Assembly (NCBI RefSeq): GCF_024498195.1
Contig: NZ_CP101824.1
Span: 248,001-312,000, forward strand
Length of the DNA: 64,000 nucleotides
From: Halovivax cerinus
GTDB lineage: Archaea > Halobacteriota > Halobacteria > Halobacteriales > Natrialbaceae
Direction of reading: 5' to 3'
Positions 8,476 to 17,592 of the stretch are shown here, one piece after another. Position numbers and translations under genes: made by a program. Every line of letters starts with the position of its first letter. Position 1 is the stretch's first letter. The notes beneath the pieces are model-generated. The model did not search any database and was not told the DNA's origin. It saw only the letters and a list, made by a program, of their open reading frames with translations.

Positions 8476-9621
8476 TCACTCGTTCTGCGGAAGTGGTTCG
8501 GCCGGAGCAGGCTCGGCCGTCGACGTCGGCGCGTCGCGACGATCGAACCGATCGAGGGCGTCGACCCCGTCGGGGTCGCCCGCCGCGGTCGCCACCGCCA
8601 CGATGACGCGCGTCAGGTTGCAGCGATCGGCGAGGAACGCGTCCCGCCGGCGTCGCCAGGTCGCGTCCGTGCCGTCGGCCGACAAGAGTGTCGTCGCCCG
8701 TTCCAAGACGGCTTCGAACGCGGCCTCGTTGTAGATCATTCCGTTGCGTTCGAGCGCGCGGAAGTTGCCCATGTCGTCCGCGCCCACGAACGAGTTCGAC
8801 CGGATCGCGGGTGTTCCCAGCAGGGCGGCCTCGGTGACCATCGTCTGCGTGTCCGCGACGAGCAGGTCGGCGCCGGCGAGCGCGTCGTGTACCAGCGCCG
8901 GGTGGAGCGAGAACGGCCGCGCCGGGAGTCCGTCGTAGTCCATATCGCCGCCCTCGTCCGACACGAGGACGGTGGCGTGTGCGTCGAGGGTTTCGATCAA
9001 TTCGCGCCGGCGATCCGGCGTGAACCCACCCTTCCCGACGTCGTGGTGCGACCCGAACGCGTTCAGCCGGACGACGACGTACGGTTCGTCGCGATCGACG
9101 CCGAGGCGGTCGCGGATCGACGCGTCGTCCCCCGACTGGCGGGCGAATTCGTCCGGATGGAGGTACGCACACTCCTTCAGTCCCGGGAAGACGTAGTGGT
9201 CGTCACAGAGGCGCGTCTGGAATGTATCCGGCGTGAGGACCGTCCGCGCGAACGGCGTCGAGATCGCGTGGTCGAGCCCCGTCACCTCCGAGTCGATCAG
9301 GAGAACCACCGGTGTGCGCGTGAGGGCACCGGTATGGGCCGCGTACGCACCCATCCCGAAGATGAGGTCCGGATCGAACCGGCGGGCCACAGAGAGGGCG
9401 CGCGCGTAGTGTGCCGGCAGGTTGGCCAGCAGGGACCACTTCGACGTCTCACAGGCACCGTAGACCTCGTAGGGGAGGTCGTACCACTCGGCGAGGGCGA
9501 CGGTACAGCCGTAGTCCCTGGCGAGGACGAGCACGTCGTGACCCAGCGATTCGAGATCCGAAACGGCGTTTCGGTAGCAGTGGACGTGCGCCGGCGTGTT
9601 GGCGAATATGAGATACCGCAT
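8476..9621 (-). CDS. DUF354 family protein (GT-B-like)
   Basis: A 381-aa protein starting at MRYLIFANTPAHVHCYRN, the typical DUF354 opening. This is an archaeal/bacterial family with a GT-B-like two-domain fold, often found in polysaccharide clusters. Further signs are DLIFGMGAYAAHTGAL, VVLLIDSEVTGL and ADLLVADTQTMVTEAALLGTPAIRSNSFVG, a region like the sugar-nucleotide site of WecB-type enzymes. The frame is open upstream to 9768 but that part is arginine-rich; the ATG at 9621 is the natural start. It runs opposite to the wecB operon and convergent with it. The specific reaction is unknown. Confidence 0.82.
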   Translation of the reverse strand: MRYLIFANTPAHVHCYRNAVSDLESLGHDVLVLARDYGCTVALAEWYDLPYEVYGACETSKWSLLANLPAHYARALSVARRFDPDLIFGMGAYAAHTGALTRTPVVLLIDSEVTGLDHAISTPFARTVLTPDTFQTRLCDDHYVFPGLKECAYLHPDEFARQSGDDASIRDRLGVDRDEPYVVVRLNAFGSHHDVGKGGFTPDRRRELIETLDAHATVLVSDEGGDMDYDGLPARPFSLHPALVHDALAGADLLVADTQTMVTEAALLGTPAIRSNSFVGADDMGNFRALERNGMIYNEAAFEAVLERATTLLSADGTDATWRRRRDAFLADRCNLTRVIVAVATAAGDPDGVDALDRFDRRDAPTSTAEPAPAEPLPQNE

Positions 9622-9810
9622 TCGACGAGAGAGACGGAATCGGAGCGCTTTGTTACGGCTAACGTAGCGAGATGACGGGACGCCGTATCGCCGGACTACA
9701 GTTCTGTCCGATGAACCGACACGAGACAGGCGCTGCCAAACCGTCGATCGACGGACCGCGTCACTCACCGAGCGTGACGGCAGGGAAGGGTGTCCGGATC
9801 GACAGGAGTG

Positions 9811-11067
9811 CTACTGCAGGACGCGCTCGGCGAGATCGGCGGGCGTCACGACGTCGATACGACCGGCCGATTCGAGACGGTGAAGGTGTTCGATCGTCCG
9901 CTCGAAGTCGGTGCGCTGCTGGTCCGTCAGTTCGTGGTAGAAGAGACCGACGTGACCGCCCCACCGGGCGGCGCGGTCGAGCAGGTCGACGGCCGTCTCG
10001 GCGGACGGTTCCCCCACCCTGGGGCACAGGAGCGGCTCTACCGGGGCGCCACCGACGCCCCGTCCGGACCAGAACGCCAGGTCGTGGTACTCGTCGACGA
10101 TGTCGAGCGTTCGATCGGTCCACTCGCCGAACGGATAGGCGAAGTACCGGGCCCCGTCCTCGAAGCCGTGGTCGACGAGCCACTGGTGTGCGTCGGCGAT
10201 CTCCGTGACCTGTTCGTCGGCACTCAGGTCCTTCAGGCGCCGATGGGAGTACCTGTGACTACCGATCGTCCAGCCGGCGTCCGCCAGCCGTGAGCACCGT
10301 TCCAGGCCGAGTCGTCCGTCACCGCCGATCGTGGTTGGATTGACGAACGAGGTAGCGACGTACCCGTACCGATCGAGGATCGGAACCGCCTCTGTGTAGT
10401 CGGTCGCGTAGCCGTCGTCGAACTGGATCGTCACGGTACCGGTGGACCGACGTGGGACGAAGAACAGTTCGTCGACGTGCATCGTCCGCGCCCGATCGCC
10501 GACCCAGAGGGCGATGCGGATTTCTGCGACGTCGGAGAGGTCGACGGACCCCGTGACTGTCTCGAGACCGAACGAGTATCGCAGCGGTCGCCGATCACCG
10601 TTGATTCCGCGCCGGAAGTCGGCCCGGTTTTCGTCGCCGTCGAACAGCTGGATTCGCGGGACCACCGAGTCCCCGGTCGAGAGGATGAGTCCGGGAACGA
10701 CGTTCGAACAGTCGAGCGGTTCGGACAGCGTTCGACGGATCCACACTCGCTCGTCGGTGGTGTCGGCGTCGAGACGGGCCCCGCGCGGGGCGTCGTCCAG
10801 CGAACCGTCCAGTACCGTCCACGGCGAGAGGTCGTCGAAGTCGTCGAAGGGGTCGCCGTGGACGAGAGAGCGGCCGTCGTCGCGAGGATCGCCATCTTCG
10901 TTCCCTTCCCCAGGGGTATCGGATTCGCCGGGATCGTCAGTCGATTGGATAGTACTGGACGTGTTGGTGGCTCCGTCGACGCGATCGTCCGCCCGTCCGA
11001 TCCGATCGTGGTCGAGACAGCCCGCGAGTCCCGCCGCCGCGACAGAAAGGTACGTCCGCCGTTTCAT
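9811..11067 (-). CDS. Exported polysaccharide deacetylase lipoprotein
   Basis: A 418-aa protein. MKRRTYLSVAAAGLAGCLD has a Tat-like twin Arg and a lipobox Cys (LAGC), so it is a membrane-anchored lipoprotein. A Ser/Thr/Asp linker leads to a beta-sandwich-like middle (~60-190), then a NodB (CE4) domain. The CE4 motifs are complete: TIQFDDGYATDY (metal DD), GSHRYSHRRL (H-x3-H) and YFAYPFGEW. It should remove N-acetyl groups from an extracellular glycan. I chose the ATG at 11067, seven codons inside the longest frame, because it gives a proper signal peptide. About 170 nt separate it from the next minus-strand gene. Confidence 0.87.
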   Translation of the reverse strand: MKRRTYLSVAAAGLAGCLDHDRIGRADDRVDGATNTSSTIQSTDDPGESDTPGEGNEDGDPRDDGRSLVHGDPFDDFDDLSPWTVLDGSLDDAPRGARLDADTTDERVWIRRTLSEPLDCSNVVPGLILSTGDSVVPRIQLFDGDENRADFRRGINGDRRPLRYSFGLETVTGSVDLSDVAEIRIALWVGDRARTMHVDELFFVPRRSTGTVTIQFDDGYATDYTEAVPILDRYGYVATSFVNPTTIGGDGRLGLERCSRLADAGWTIGSHRYSHRRLKDLSADEQVTEIADAHQWLVDHGFEDGARYFAYPFGEWTDRTLDIVDEYHDLAFWSGRGVGGAPVEPLLCPRVGEPSAETAVDLLDRAARWGGHVGLFYHELTDQQRTDFERTIEHLHRLESAGRIDVVTPADLAERVLQ

Positions 11068-11234
11068 ACTCGGAGAGAAGACACTCACGGACGCACATTG
11101 TTAGGGAGAGCGTGAGAGTCGGGGCTCGCTATCCGTTTGGGGGTAGATTCCATCCACGCTCGGCGTTCGAGGCGATCCGTAGAGTCGCCCACCATCACCG
11201 ATGGTGGTCGCGCGCTGGACGCGCCGGCCGATTC

Positions 11235-13118
11235 TTACTCGGCTATCGACATGTCGTCCAGTAGCTCGATGAGCGTCACGACGCGGTGGCGTTGTTCGTC
11301 CGCGAGTGCCGTATACGTGCCGACGGCGTCGTATTCCCAGTCCAACACGAGCTGGTGGAGATAAGCCATCGGCAGGTACACCTCGAACGTCCGATACGGC
11401 AAATCGACCGCGTCACAGTACCGACGAACGCACGATCGTGCGCGTTCTCCGAGTTCGGTATCGTCACACAGGACCGTCCGGACTCGGTCCTCGAAATCGC
11501 CGACGAGCCACGCAGCCGTGTTGAGAAGCAAGTAGCCGGCGTCGACGATCGGGGAACCGGTCGGCGCACCGTACTCCCAGTCGATAACGGACGTGATCGT
11601 CCGGCCATCGAAATAGATGTTACTAGACATGAAATCGCCGTGAACCGGAGTGGAAAACGTCGTCGCCGGGGCGTCGACGGCGGGAGGATCGATGTTCGCC
11701 GGCGAACATCGCATCTCCGTCCGGATCTCCGCGGGCGACCGTTCGATCGGATCCCCGCCGTACGTGCGCTGGAAATCGGCGAGCCACTCGTACCCGATCC
11801 GGAGAATCCGTTCCATGGAGTCGACGTCCCGTCCGACCGCGTCGTCGAGCGGACGCCCCTCGGCCGGTACTACCCGACGGACCGATCCGAACGGAGACTG
11901 CAGCGAATCGCCGTTCGGGATTGTCTCCGCAATAGCAGCGTCGGAACTGCTGAGGGCCGACGTGACGCGGTTCTCGCGTTCGGTGTACGGCTCGTGGGTT
12001 GCCCGATTCGGTACTTTGTGGATATCTGAGATGCCGGACTCGTCCACGTCGAGGACGATCGAGCGGGCTCGACCACCCACCACGAGCGGATCGTCGAACC
12101 CGAACGGCGACGGTTTCGAGCGGGTGGAACAGACGACGAGAAGCGAGGGATAGCACCGCTTTACCAGCCCGCTCCGGTTCGCCACCCGCATCAGCTTCTC
12201 GACGGCGGTCCCGAGCGCACCGTGTTCGTTCGCGTAGGCGTCGAATATCTGCGGGATGGCGTGTGCGTTCTCGACGTCGAATGCGTACAGCGGTCGTGAA
12301 GCGGTCGGAAAGAGTGCGTACACAGAGACGTCGTCGAATCCTGCGTCGGCTGCGAGCGTTCGGTATCCGTTCGCGGTTCCCGGGCCCACACCGAGCGCTC
12401 CTGTTCTATCGGTTTGCACCGGTTCGATCCGCTCGGTGAGACCCGTCCGACTCGGCCAGCCGTCAGCCAGAAAGACGAGTGAACCGTCGTCGGAGAGGTA
12501 GCGACGAACCCGTTCGAGCCGCGACCGATCGACGCGTTCGCCGGTGAAGTCGGCGACGACGGTCTGGAACGTATCGTCCCGGAACGGAAGTCGCCGGTCG
12601 GTAGAATGAACGGGGGTGACCCGCTCCGCGCTGGCGTAATCGTCTCGAACGGCGACGATTCGAAGCTTGTCGAGCGAGGCTTCGACCGCGTACACCGATT
12701 TGGCGTGCTCGGCGAGCACCATCGACCGTCGACCGTACCCGGCGTTCAGGTCCAAACACCGCCCGGTGATGTACTCCGCGACGAGCGGGAGCCACAGGTC
12801 CTGCTGGACGTCGAAGACTGTCGATAGTACCGACTCCCGGTGCGGGTGATCCCCGAGCACCTCGTCGGCCGCAGTACGAATCGACATCGTCGTCGCCGTT
12901 CTGGCGAACTCCGCGAGAGTCGCCTCCGAGAGCGGCCATGAGGACGGTTCGTCGGCTGGTCGACACGAGACGATTCCGTACCGTTCGACCAGCTCGGCGT
13001 CACAATGGTCACACACCATCGAATCGTCCGAGAACGTCGCGGAACAATCCGGACAAACCAGTTCGGCGAGGTCGGACGACGTCCGCGACGGTGACCACAC
13101 GTTCCTCGATCGTGTCAT
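11235..13118 (-). CDS. Zinc ribbon - methyltransferase - APH phosphotransferase fusion
   Basis: A 627-aa protein with three parts. Residues ~22-39 form a zinc ribbon (CPDC, CDHC). About 95-330 is a class I SAM methyltransferase (motif I LDLNAGYGRR, acidic AVEASLDK, later FLADGWPSR). About 380-620 is an aminoglycoside-phosphotransferase/choline-kinase-like kinase with the catalytic HGDFMSSN and metal-binding VIDWEYG. The ATG overlaps the TGA of the flippase gene (ATGA), so the two are translationally coupled and probably work on one pathway: methylating and phosphorylating a glycan or lipid-linked intermediate. The substrate is unknown. The frame extends further upstream but is only the antisense of the flippase gene. 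Confidence 0.82.
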   Translation of the reverse strand: MTRSRNVWSPSRTSSDLAELVCPDCSATFSDDSMVCDHCDAELVERYGIVSCRPADEPSSWPLSEATLAEFARTATTMSIRTAADEVLGDHPHRESVLSTVFDVQQDLWLPLVAEYITGRCLDLNAGYGRRSMVLAEHAKSVYAVEASLDKLRIVAVRDDYASAERVTPVHSTDRRLPFRDDTFQTVVADFTGERVDRSRLERVRRYLSDDGSLVFLADGWPSRTGLTERIEPVQTDRTGALGVGPGTANGYRTLAADAGFDDVSVYALFPTASRPLYAFDVENAHAIPQIFDAYANEHGALGTAVEKLMRVANRSGLVKRCYPSLLVVCSTRSKPSPFGFDDPLVVGGRARSIVLDVDESGISDIHKVPNRATHEPYTERENRVTSALSSSDAAIAETIPNGDSLQSPFGSVRRVVPAEGRPLDDAVGRDVDSMERILRIGYEWLADFQRTYGGDPIERSPAEIRTEMRCSPANIDPPAVDAPATTFSTPVHGDFMSSNIYFDGRTITSVIDWEYGAPTGSPIVDAGYLLLNTAAWLVGDFEDRVRTVLCDDTELGERARSCVRRYCDAVDLPYRTFEVYLPMAYLHQLVLDWEYDAVGTYTALADEQRHRVVTLIELLDDMSIAE

Positions 13119-14578
13119 AGCGTCGTTTGAATTTTTCGGACGTCTAGCAGGCCGGTAATCGTCGAGAGGGCCGCCCAGACGGCCAGTCCGAGCAGGATGA
13201 TCGCGACGAGCGACGGCCAACCGTCGACGTAGCCGTTCGCCGGAAGAACGACGACGACCATCCCGGCAGTCACCCCGACGATTCCCCCGACGCGACGGGC
13301 CAGGCGCCCGAGTCGAAGGTCGAACTCCTGATGGATGATGAGAACGTTCGCGGCGGTGTAGATCGAGTACGTCACCACCGTCGCGATCGCCGCACCGGCG
13401 ACGCCGAGGATCGGGATCAACGCCACGTTCAGGACCACGTTGCCCGCGGCGGTCGCCCCCTTCACGATCGCGCGCGATTTTGCGCGGCCCAGGAAGTCGA
13501 GCGCGTTGCTGGTTATCTTCGTCACGGCTTGCAAAATCGCGTACAGCGAGAGGATCTGCAAGACGGGAACGGCGTCCAGATAGGCGGCCCCGAACACGAG
13601 CTCGATCGTCGGTTCGGCGACCAGGACGATCCCCGCCGCCGCCGGGATGTACAGCAACAGCGAGTGCGTCAGCGCCTCCTCGTACATTCGCGCCGCTTCC
13701 GCGACGTTTCCGTCGGCCTTCTGCGCTCCGAACGACGGGGAGAGGGTAAAGCCCAGCGCCGAGACCGGCGCTTCGAGAAACTCCACGATCTGTTTGCTGA
13801 TGACGTAGTACGAGACGGCTATCGGCGAGAGGAAAAAGCCCACGAGCACGGTGTCGATCTGTTTGTCGAGAACGTTCGCCGTGTTCGTGGCGGTCAACGG
13901 GACGGTGTACTCTCCGATTCGGCGGCGAAGGCCGGATTCCATCGCGCTCGCCGGCTCGACGGAACGGAACGCGCGCCGGTGGACGACCCACAGTCCGACG
14001 AGCGAGGCGACAGCGAAACTCACCACGTAGCCGACTAGCGCGCCGAGCGCGCCGAACCCGGCGATAACCAGCGCGGCGGCGATGACTAGCCGGGAGATTC
14101 GGTTGAGCGCGTGGACGGTCGCAGCGGTTTCTATCTCCTCGAATCCCTGTAACGTGAGTCGAGTGAACGTCGCGAGCGCCTGGAACGGGAGAAAGAGGAG
14201 TCCGAGCAGCAAGAACGGTACCAGTGCGGGTTCCTCCAGAACGACGGCCAGGTGCCGATGCCCGAGGAGCAACGCGATCCCGACGACGGTGACCGTCGCC
14301 GCGTTAAACAGTACCGAGACGCGGAGGATGTGCGGGAGCTGGCCAGGATCCTGTGCCTTGTACGTCGTTATGTATCGGGCGCAGGACTTGGCGATACCGA
14401 GCTTGCTGAAAACGCCCAGGACGCCGAAGACGGCGATCGCGAGGAACAGTAATCCGTACTCGGTGGGCCCGAGCAACCGCGCGAGGACGACCATCAGCAA
14501 CCCGCCCGAGAGGGTCGCGACGATCCGACCGACGAATTCGAACGTAAACCGCGAGACCAGGCTGTCCGTCTCGGTCAT
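13115..14578 (-). CDS. Polysaccharide flippase (MATE/MVF superfamily, AglR/Wzx-like)
   Basis: A 487-aa polytopic protein with about 12-14 helices. The N-terminal region (RFTFEFVGRIVATLSGGLLMVVLARLLGP, read in parts) followed by GPTEYGLLFLAIAVFG is the standard opening of polysaccharide biosynthesis/flippase proteins. A second half-repeat begins at YTVPLTATNTANVLDKQID. It should move a lipid-linked glycan across the membrane. The start at 14578 (MTETDS) is preferred to 14611. It is the first gene of a two-gene operon with the methyltransferase-kinase fusion (4-nt overlap). Confidence 0.92.
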   Translation of the reverse strand: MTETDSLVSRFTFEFVGRIVATLSGGLLMVVLARLLGPTEYGLLFLAIAVFGVLGVFSKLGIAKSCARYITTYKAQDPGQLPHILRVSVLFNAATVTVVGIALLLGHRHLAVVLEEPALVPFLLLGLLFLPFQALATFTRLTLQGFEEIETAATVHALNRISRLVIAAALVIAGFGALGALVGYVVSFAVASLVGLWVVHRRAFRSVEPASAMESGLRRRIGEYTVPLTATNTANVLDKQIDTVLVGFFLSPIAVSYYVISKQIVEFLEAPVSALGFTLSPSFGAQKADGNVAEAARMYEEALTHSLLLYIPAAAGIVLVAEPTIELVFGAAYLDAVPVLQILSLYAILQAVTKITSNALDFLGRAKSRAIVKGATAAGNVVLNVALIPILGVAGAAIATVVTYSIYTAANVLIIHQEFDLRLGRLARRVGGIVGVTAGMVVVVLPANGYVDGWPSLVAIILLGLAVWAALSTITGLLDVRKIQTTL

Positions 14579-15186
14579 CGGACCACGTGCGTACTCCGAA
14601 TACCTCGGCAATCAGGTCCGAACCGGTAGACAGGTCCGAGACCGACGCGATGCGCCCGCAATCGTCGCGACACGGTATCCCCGGTCGCGACCAACGAGTC
14701 GGTATCCGGCACCCACCCGCGAGCATCGGTTCGACCCTCCCGCGACCGCCCATTCCACCGACTGACACGTTCGTCGGAGCGAACCCCCCACAGGAGCCTC
14801 ACTCGGTGAGACACCGGGGACAGTCGGTGAGGTGTTCCTCCACAGGTAGCTGACACGGGCATTGCGCTGACGGACCGGTCGGCAGCGGTGACTTAGGTTA
14901 ATTACGTGCTACCGGTCGACGACCTGGTCACGTGTACTGCCATCGCCGATCCGACCGCCGAACCCGGTTGGACGGGTCGATCCGGTGGCCGAATTTCGGG
15001 AAGCGGTACCAGCGCGGAAACACCGTAGTGACGACAGTCCCGATCGAAATAGTTTCACGTTCTCGAATATTTAAACCATTCTATCAAGGACGACGTTACT
15101 TTCGTCAAACTGGCTGTATTCACGTAAATACGTGAATCATGTGAACGTGAACGTTCAGAACCGTTACGCCGTTTCCATCGAACGGA
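14579..15186. other. Divergent regulatory gap
   Basis: No gene is seen in these ~600 nt between the divergent flippase and the first beta-helix gene. The left two thirds are GC-rich. From about 15040 the sequence turns AT-rich, with a TATA-like AATATTTAAACC at 15066-15077 that fits a promoter for the gene at 15187. Operator-like palindromes follow at 15119-15157. Confidence 0.6.
15119..15157. promoter_or_regulatory. Operator-like palindromes upstream of beta-helix gene 1
   Basis: TTCACGTAAATACGTGAA at 15119-15136 has two perfect 8-bp arms around AA. Right after it, GTGAACGTGAACGTTCA (15141-15157) contains a doubled GTGAAC and the perfect palindrome TGAACGTTCA. The block lies downstream of the TATA-like box and 30-68 nt before the ATG, a position suited to repression. 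The regulator is not identified. Confidence 0.55.
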
Positions 15187-17400
15187 ATGACGAAAGACGA
15201 GACAAGCCGACTGGCGGATACCGGTCTCGATCGGCGGTCGTATCTGAAAGCGGCGACCGGAATCGCCGGACTCGCCGCCCTCGGTACGAGCGCGTCGGCG
15301 GCGACAGACTACGAAGAGATCGTCGTCGATTCCGGGGAGACGTACAGAAAATCGTTGTCCGACGGAGAAACGTGGGAAAACGTCGTCCTCGATATCACCG
15401 CCCCAGGCGCGGGGTATTCGATCACGGCGACGGCGGACGACTGGACCGTCCGCAACGTCGGCGTACGCGGTGACTGGGACCACGATCCCGGCTCCCAGCA
15501 GTTCATCGTTCGGACGGATAGCGCCGACGCGACCGGTCTGGTCGAGAACGTCTATCTCGGCGACGGCACGCAGGGCGGCGGCGACCCCGGTGGACTGTTC
15601 GTTCACGCTCGCCACGCGGGAACGGTTACCATCCGCAACTGTAACATTCAGGGCTTTCCCGACAACGGCATCTACGGGTCGGCCCCCGGAACGTCCCACG
15701 GCAACGGGGGCGTCGTCCGGATCGAGAACACCTACGTGGCGGACTGCGGATCGTCCGGACTGCGGATCGGATCTGACGGATCGTCCGTCGAAAATTGCGT
15801 CGCGTGGGACTGCGACCGCGGCCTCTGGTGTCTGTTCAGCGACGAGCTCGAGGCGATCGACTCGAACTTCGGCGCGAGCGGGTTCGACATCCGCGTCGGT
15901 AGTGGCTCGCAAGAATCCGGCGGGCCGTACGGAGAACTGTCGGTCACGAACACGCGGTGGGAAAGCGAGCAACTCGAACGCTCCCAGAACGCGATTCACG
16001 GATCCTCAGCAGGGGCGCCGGCCCACCGTGGTCCCGATGCCCTCGGCGCACCGACGTCGCCCGAAGCGGCGGCAAGCGGAGACGGCTCCGGTGACGAACC
16101 AGCACCCGAACCGGAGCCCGAACCCGAGTTCCCGGAGGACGGCCACCTCGTCGCGTTCGTCACGGAACCGGACGCGTCCTACGCGTCTCACGAGTTCTAC
16201 GCCGACGGGCCCGTCTCCTTCGCGGAGGCGCCCTACGACAGCCCGTCCGGCAAGTCCATCGAGGGCGGGACGTACACGAACCGGGACTTCGTCGAGGAGA
16301 CAGACGACGGCTGGCACGCCGGCGGAACCACCGGCGGCGGCGCAGGCGACGCGTACGTGGTCGAGGGCCCGGTCACCTCCGTCACCGTCGATCAGCCCGA
16401 CGTCATGTGGATCGAACTCGACGGCGAGCGAGTGAGCGAAGACGAACTCGTGTCGAAGACCGGCGGCGACCAGGACGACGAGGAGACCGGCGTCGAGTCC
16501 GATCTCGTCGCGTTCGTCACGGAACCGGACGCCGCCTACGCGTCCCACGAGTTCTACGCCGACGGGCCCGTATCCTTCGCGGAAGCGCCCTACGACAGCC
16601 CGTCCGGAGGGTCCATCGAGGGCGGGACGTACACGAGTCGGGACTTCGTCGAGGAGGTCGACGGCACCTGGCACGCGGGCGGCGTCACCGGCGGCGGCGC
16701 GGGCGACGCGTACGCGGTCGAGGGGCCGGTCACCTCCGTCTCCGTCGACCAGCCAGACGTCATGTGGATCGAACTCAACGGGGAGCGAGTGTCGGAAGCG
16801 GAGCTCGTCGAGCGAACGGGCGGCGACCCCGGTGACGACCCCGAATCGGAGACCCACACGCTCGAAGTCGCCGGACAGTTCGACTACCGGGTCGAAGTCT
16901 CCGGTGAGATCCGACCCGCCGAGTCCCACGCCCGGTGGCTCTCAGAGGGCGAGGCGTACGGCGACGACTGGGCCGAGTGGTGGCTCTCGGGCTCCGACAG
17001 CGCTCGCACCGTCTGGGAGTTCACCGGTGAGATCACGAGTCTGGAGATCGACGATCACGACGGCACGACCGAGCTGCGCACGCTCGCCGTCGACGGCGAG
17101 GAACTCGATCACGGCGAGTACGTCGACACCGGCCCCCACCGGCTCGACGTCGCCGGCCAGTTCGCCTACCGCGTCGAAGTCTCAGGCGAGATTCGACCGG
17201 CCGACGCCCACGCAAAGTGGCTGAACGAAGGCGATGCCTACGGTGACGACTGGGCCGAGTGGTGGCTCTCCGGCTCCGAGAGCGCCCGGACCGTCTGGGA
17301 GTTCACTGGCGACATCACCAGCCTCGACGTAGGCGACTACGACGGCGTCACGGACGTCCGGGCGCTCACCGTCGACGGCGAACCCGTCGAGGAGGTCTGA
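15187..17400 (+). CDS. Tat-exported beta-helix protein 1 with two pairs of C-terminal repeats
   Basis: A 737-aa protein. A twin-Arg signal (DRRSYLKAATG, then ASA-type cleavage near residue 40) directs Tat export. Residues ~42-300 look like a right-handed parallel beta-helix (short repeating strands such as VTIRNCNIQGFPDNGIYG, ENCVAWDCDRGLWCLF). An EPEPEPEPE linker leads to four modules: two ~105-aa units beginning LVAFVTEPDA (residues ~319 and ~439) and two ~92-aa units of the type VAGQFxYRVEVSGEIRP (~557, ~650). It is the largest of three paralogues. It is probably a cell-surface, polysaccharide-binding or processing protein; I see no clear lyase active site. Confidence 0.85.
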   Translation: MTKDETSRLADTGLDRRSYLKAATGIAGLAALGTSASAATDYEEIVVDSGETYRKSLSDGETWENVVLDITAPGAGYSITATADDWTVRNVGVRGDWDHDPGSQQFIVRTDSADATGLVENVYLGDGTQGGGDPGGLFVHARHAGTVTIRNCNIQGFPDNGIYGSAPGTSHGNGGVVRIENTYVADCGSSGLRIGSDGSSVENCVAWDCDRGLWCLFSDELEAIDSNFGASGFDIRVGSGSQESGGPYGELSVTNTRWESEQLERSQNAIHGSSAGAPAHRGPDALGAPTSPEAAASGDGSGDEPAPEPEPEPEFPEDGHLVAFVTEPDASYASHEFYADGPVSFAEAPYDSPSGKSIEGGTYTNRDFVEETDDGWHAGGTTGGGAGDAYVVEGPVTSVTVDQPDVMWIELDGERVSEDELVSKTGGDQDDEETGVESDLVAFVTEPDAAYASHEFYADGPVSFAEAPYDSPSGGSIEGGTYTSRDFVEEVDGTWHAGGVTGGGAGDAYAVEGPVTSVSVDQPDVMWIELNGERVSEAELVERTGGDPGDDPESETHTLEVAGQFDYRVEVSGEIRPAESHARWLSEGEAYGDDWAEWWLSGSDSARTVWEFTGEITSLEIDDHDGTTELRTLAVDGEELDHGEYVDTGPHRLDVAGQFAYRVEVSGEIRPADAHAKWLNEGDAYGDDWAEWWLSGSESARTVWEFTGDITSLDVGDYDGVTDVRALTVDGEPVEEV

Positions 17401-17530
17401 GCCTGTCGAGCCGGGCTATACCCGTCGAGGAGGTCTGAATCGGCCGTCTCAGCCCGGTCGAATGTCGGAGAACCCACTCGCCATCGACACGCGGAGCCGT
17501 GTGAACGAATACCGCGATAGACACGCGGGG

Positions 17531-17592
17531 TAATATATCAGCAACACCTGAAGGTCAAGGGGTTAGCGTTGTCCGTCGTTCCGGAGAGACAC
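17531..17592 (+). promoter_or_regulatory. Promoter and leader of beta-helix gene 2 (copy shared with gene 3)
   Basis: A TATA-like TAATATAT at 17531-17538 is followed by AGGTCAAGGGGTTAGCGT and CGTCGTTCCGGAGAGAC just before the ATG; CCGGAGAGA can serve as a ribosome-binding site. Almost the same leader precedes gene 3 (19203-19243). Confidence 0.6.

Noticed and set aside
13119-13991. Upstream extension of the methyltransferase-kinase frame
   Set aside because: Arginine-rich and antisense in phase to the flippase gene; the ATGA overlap at 13115-13118 sets the true start.
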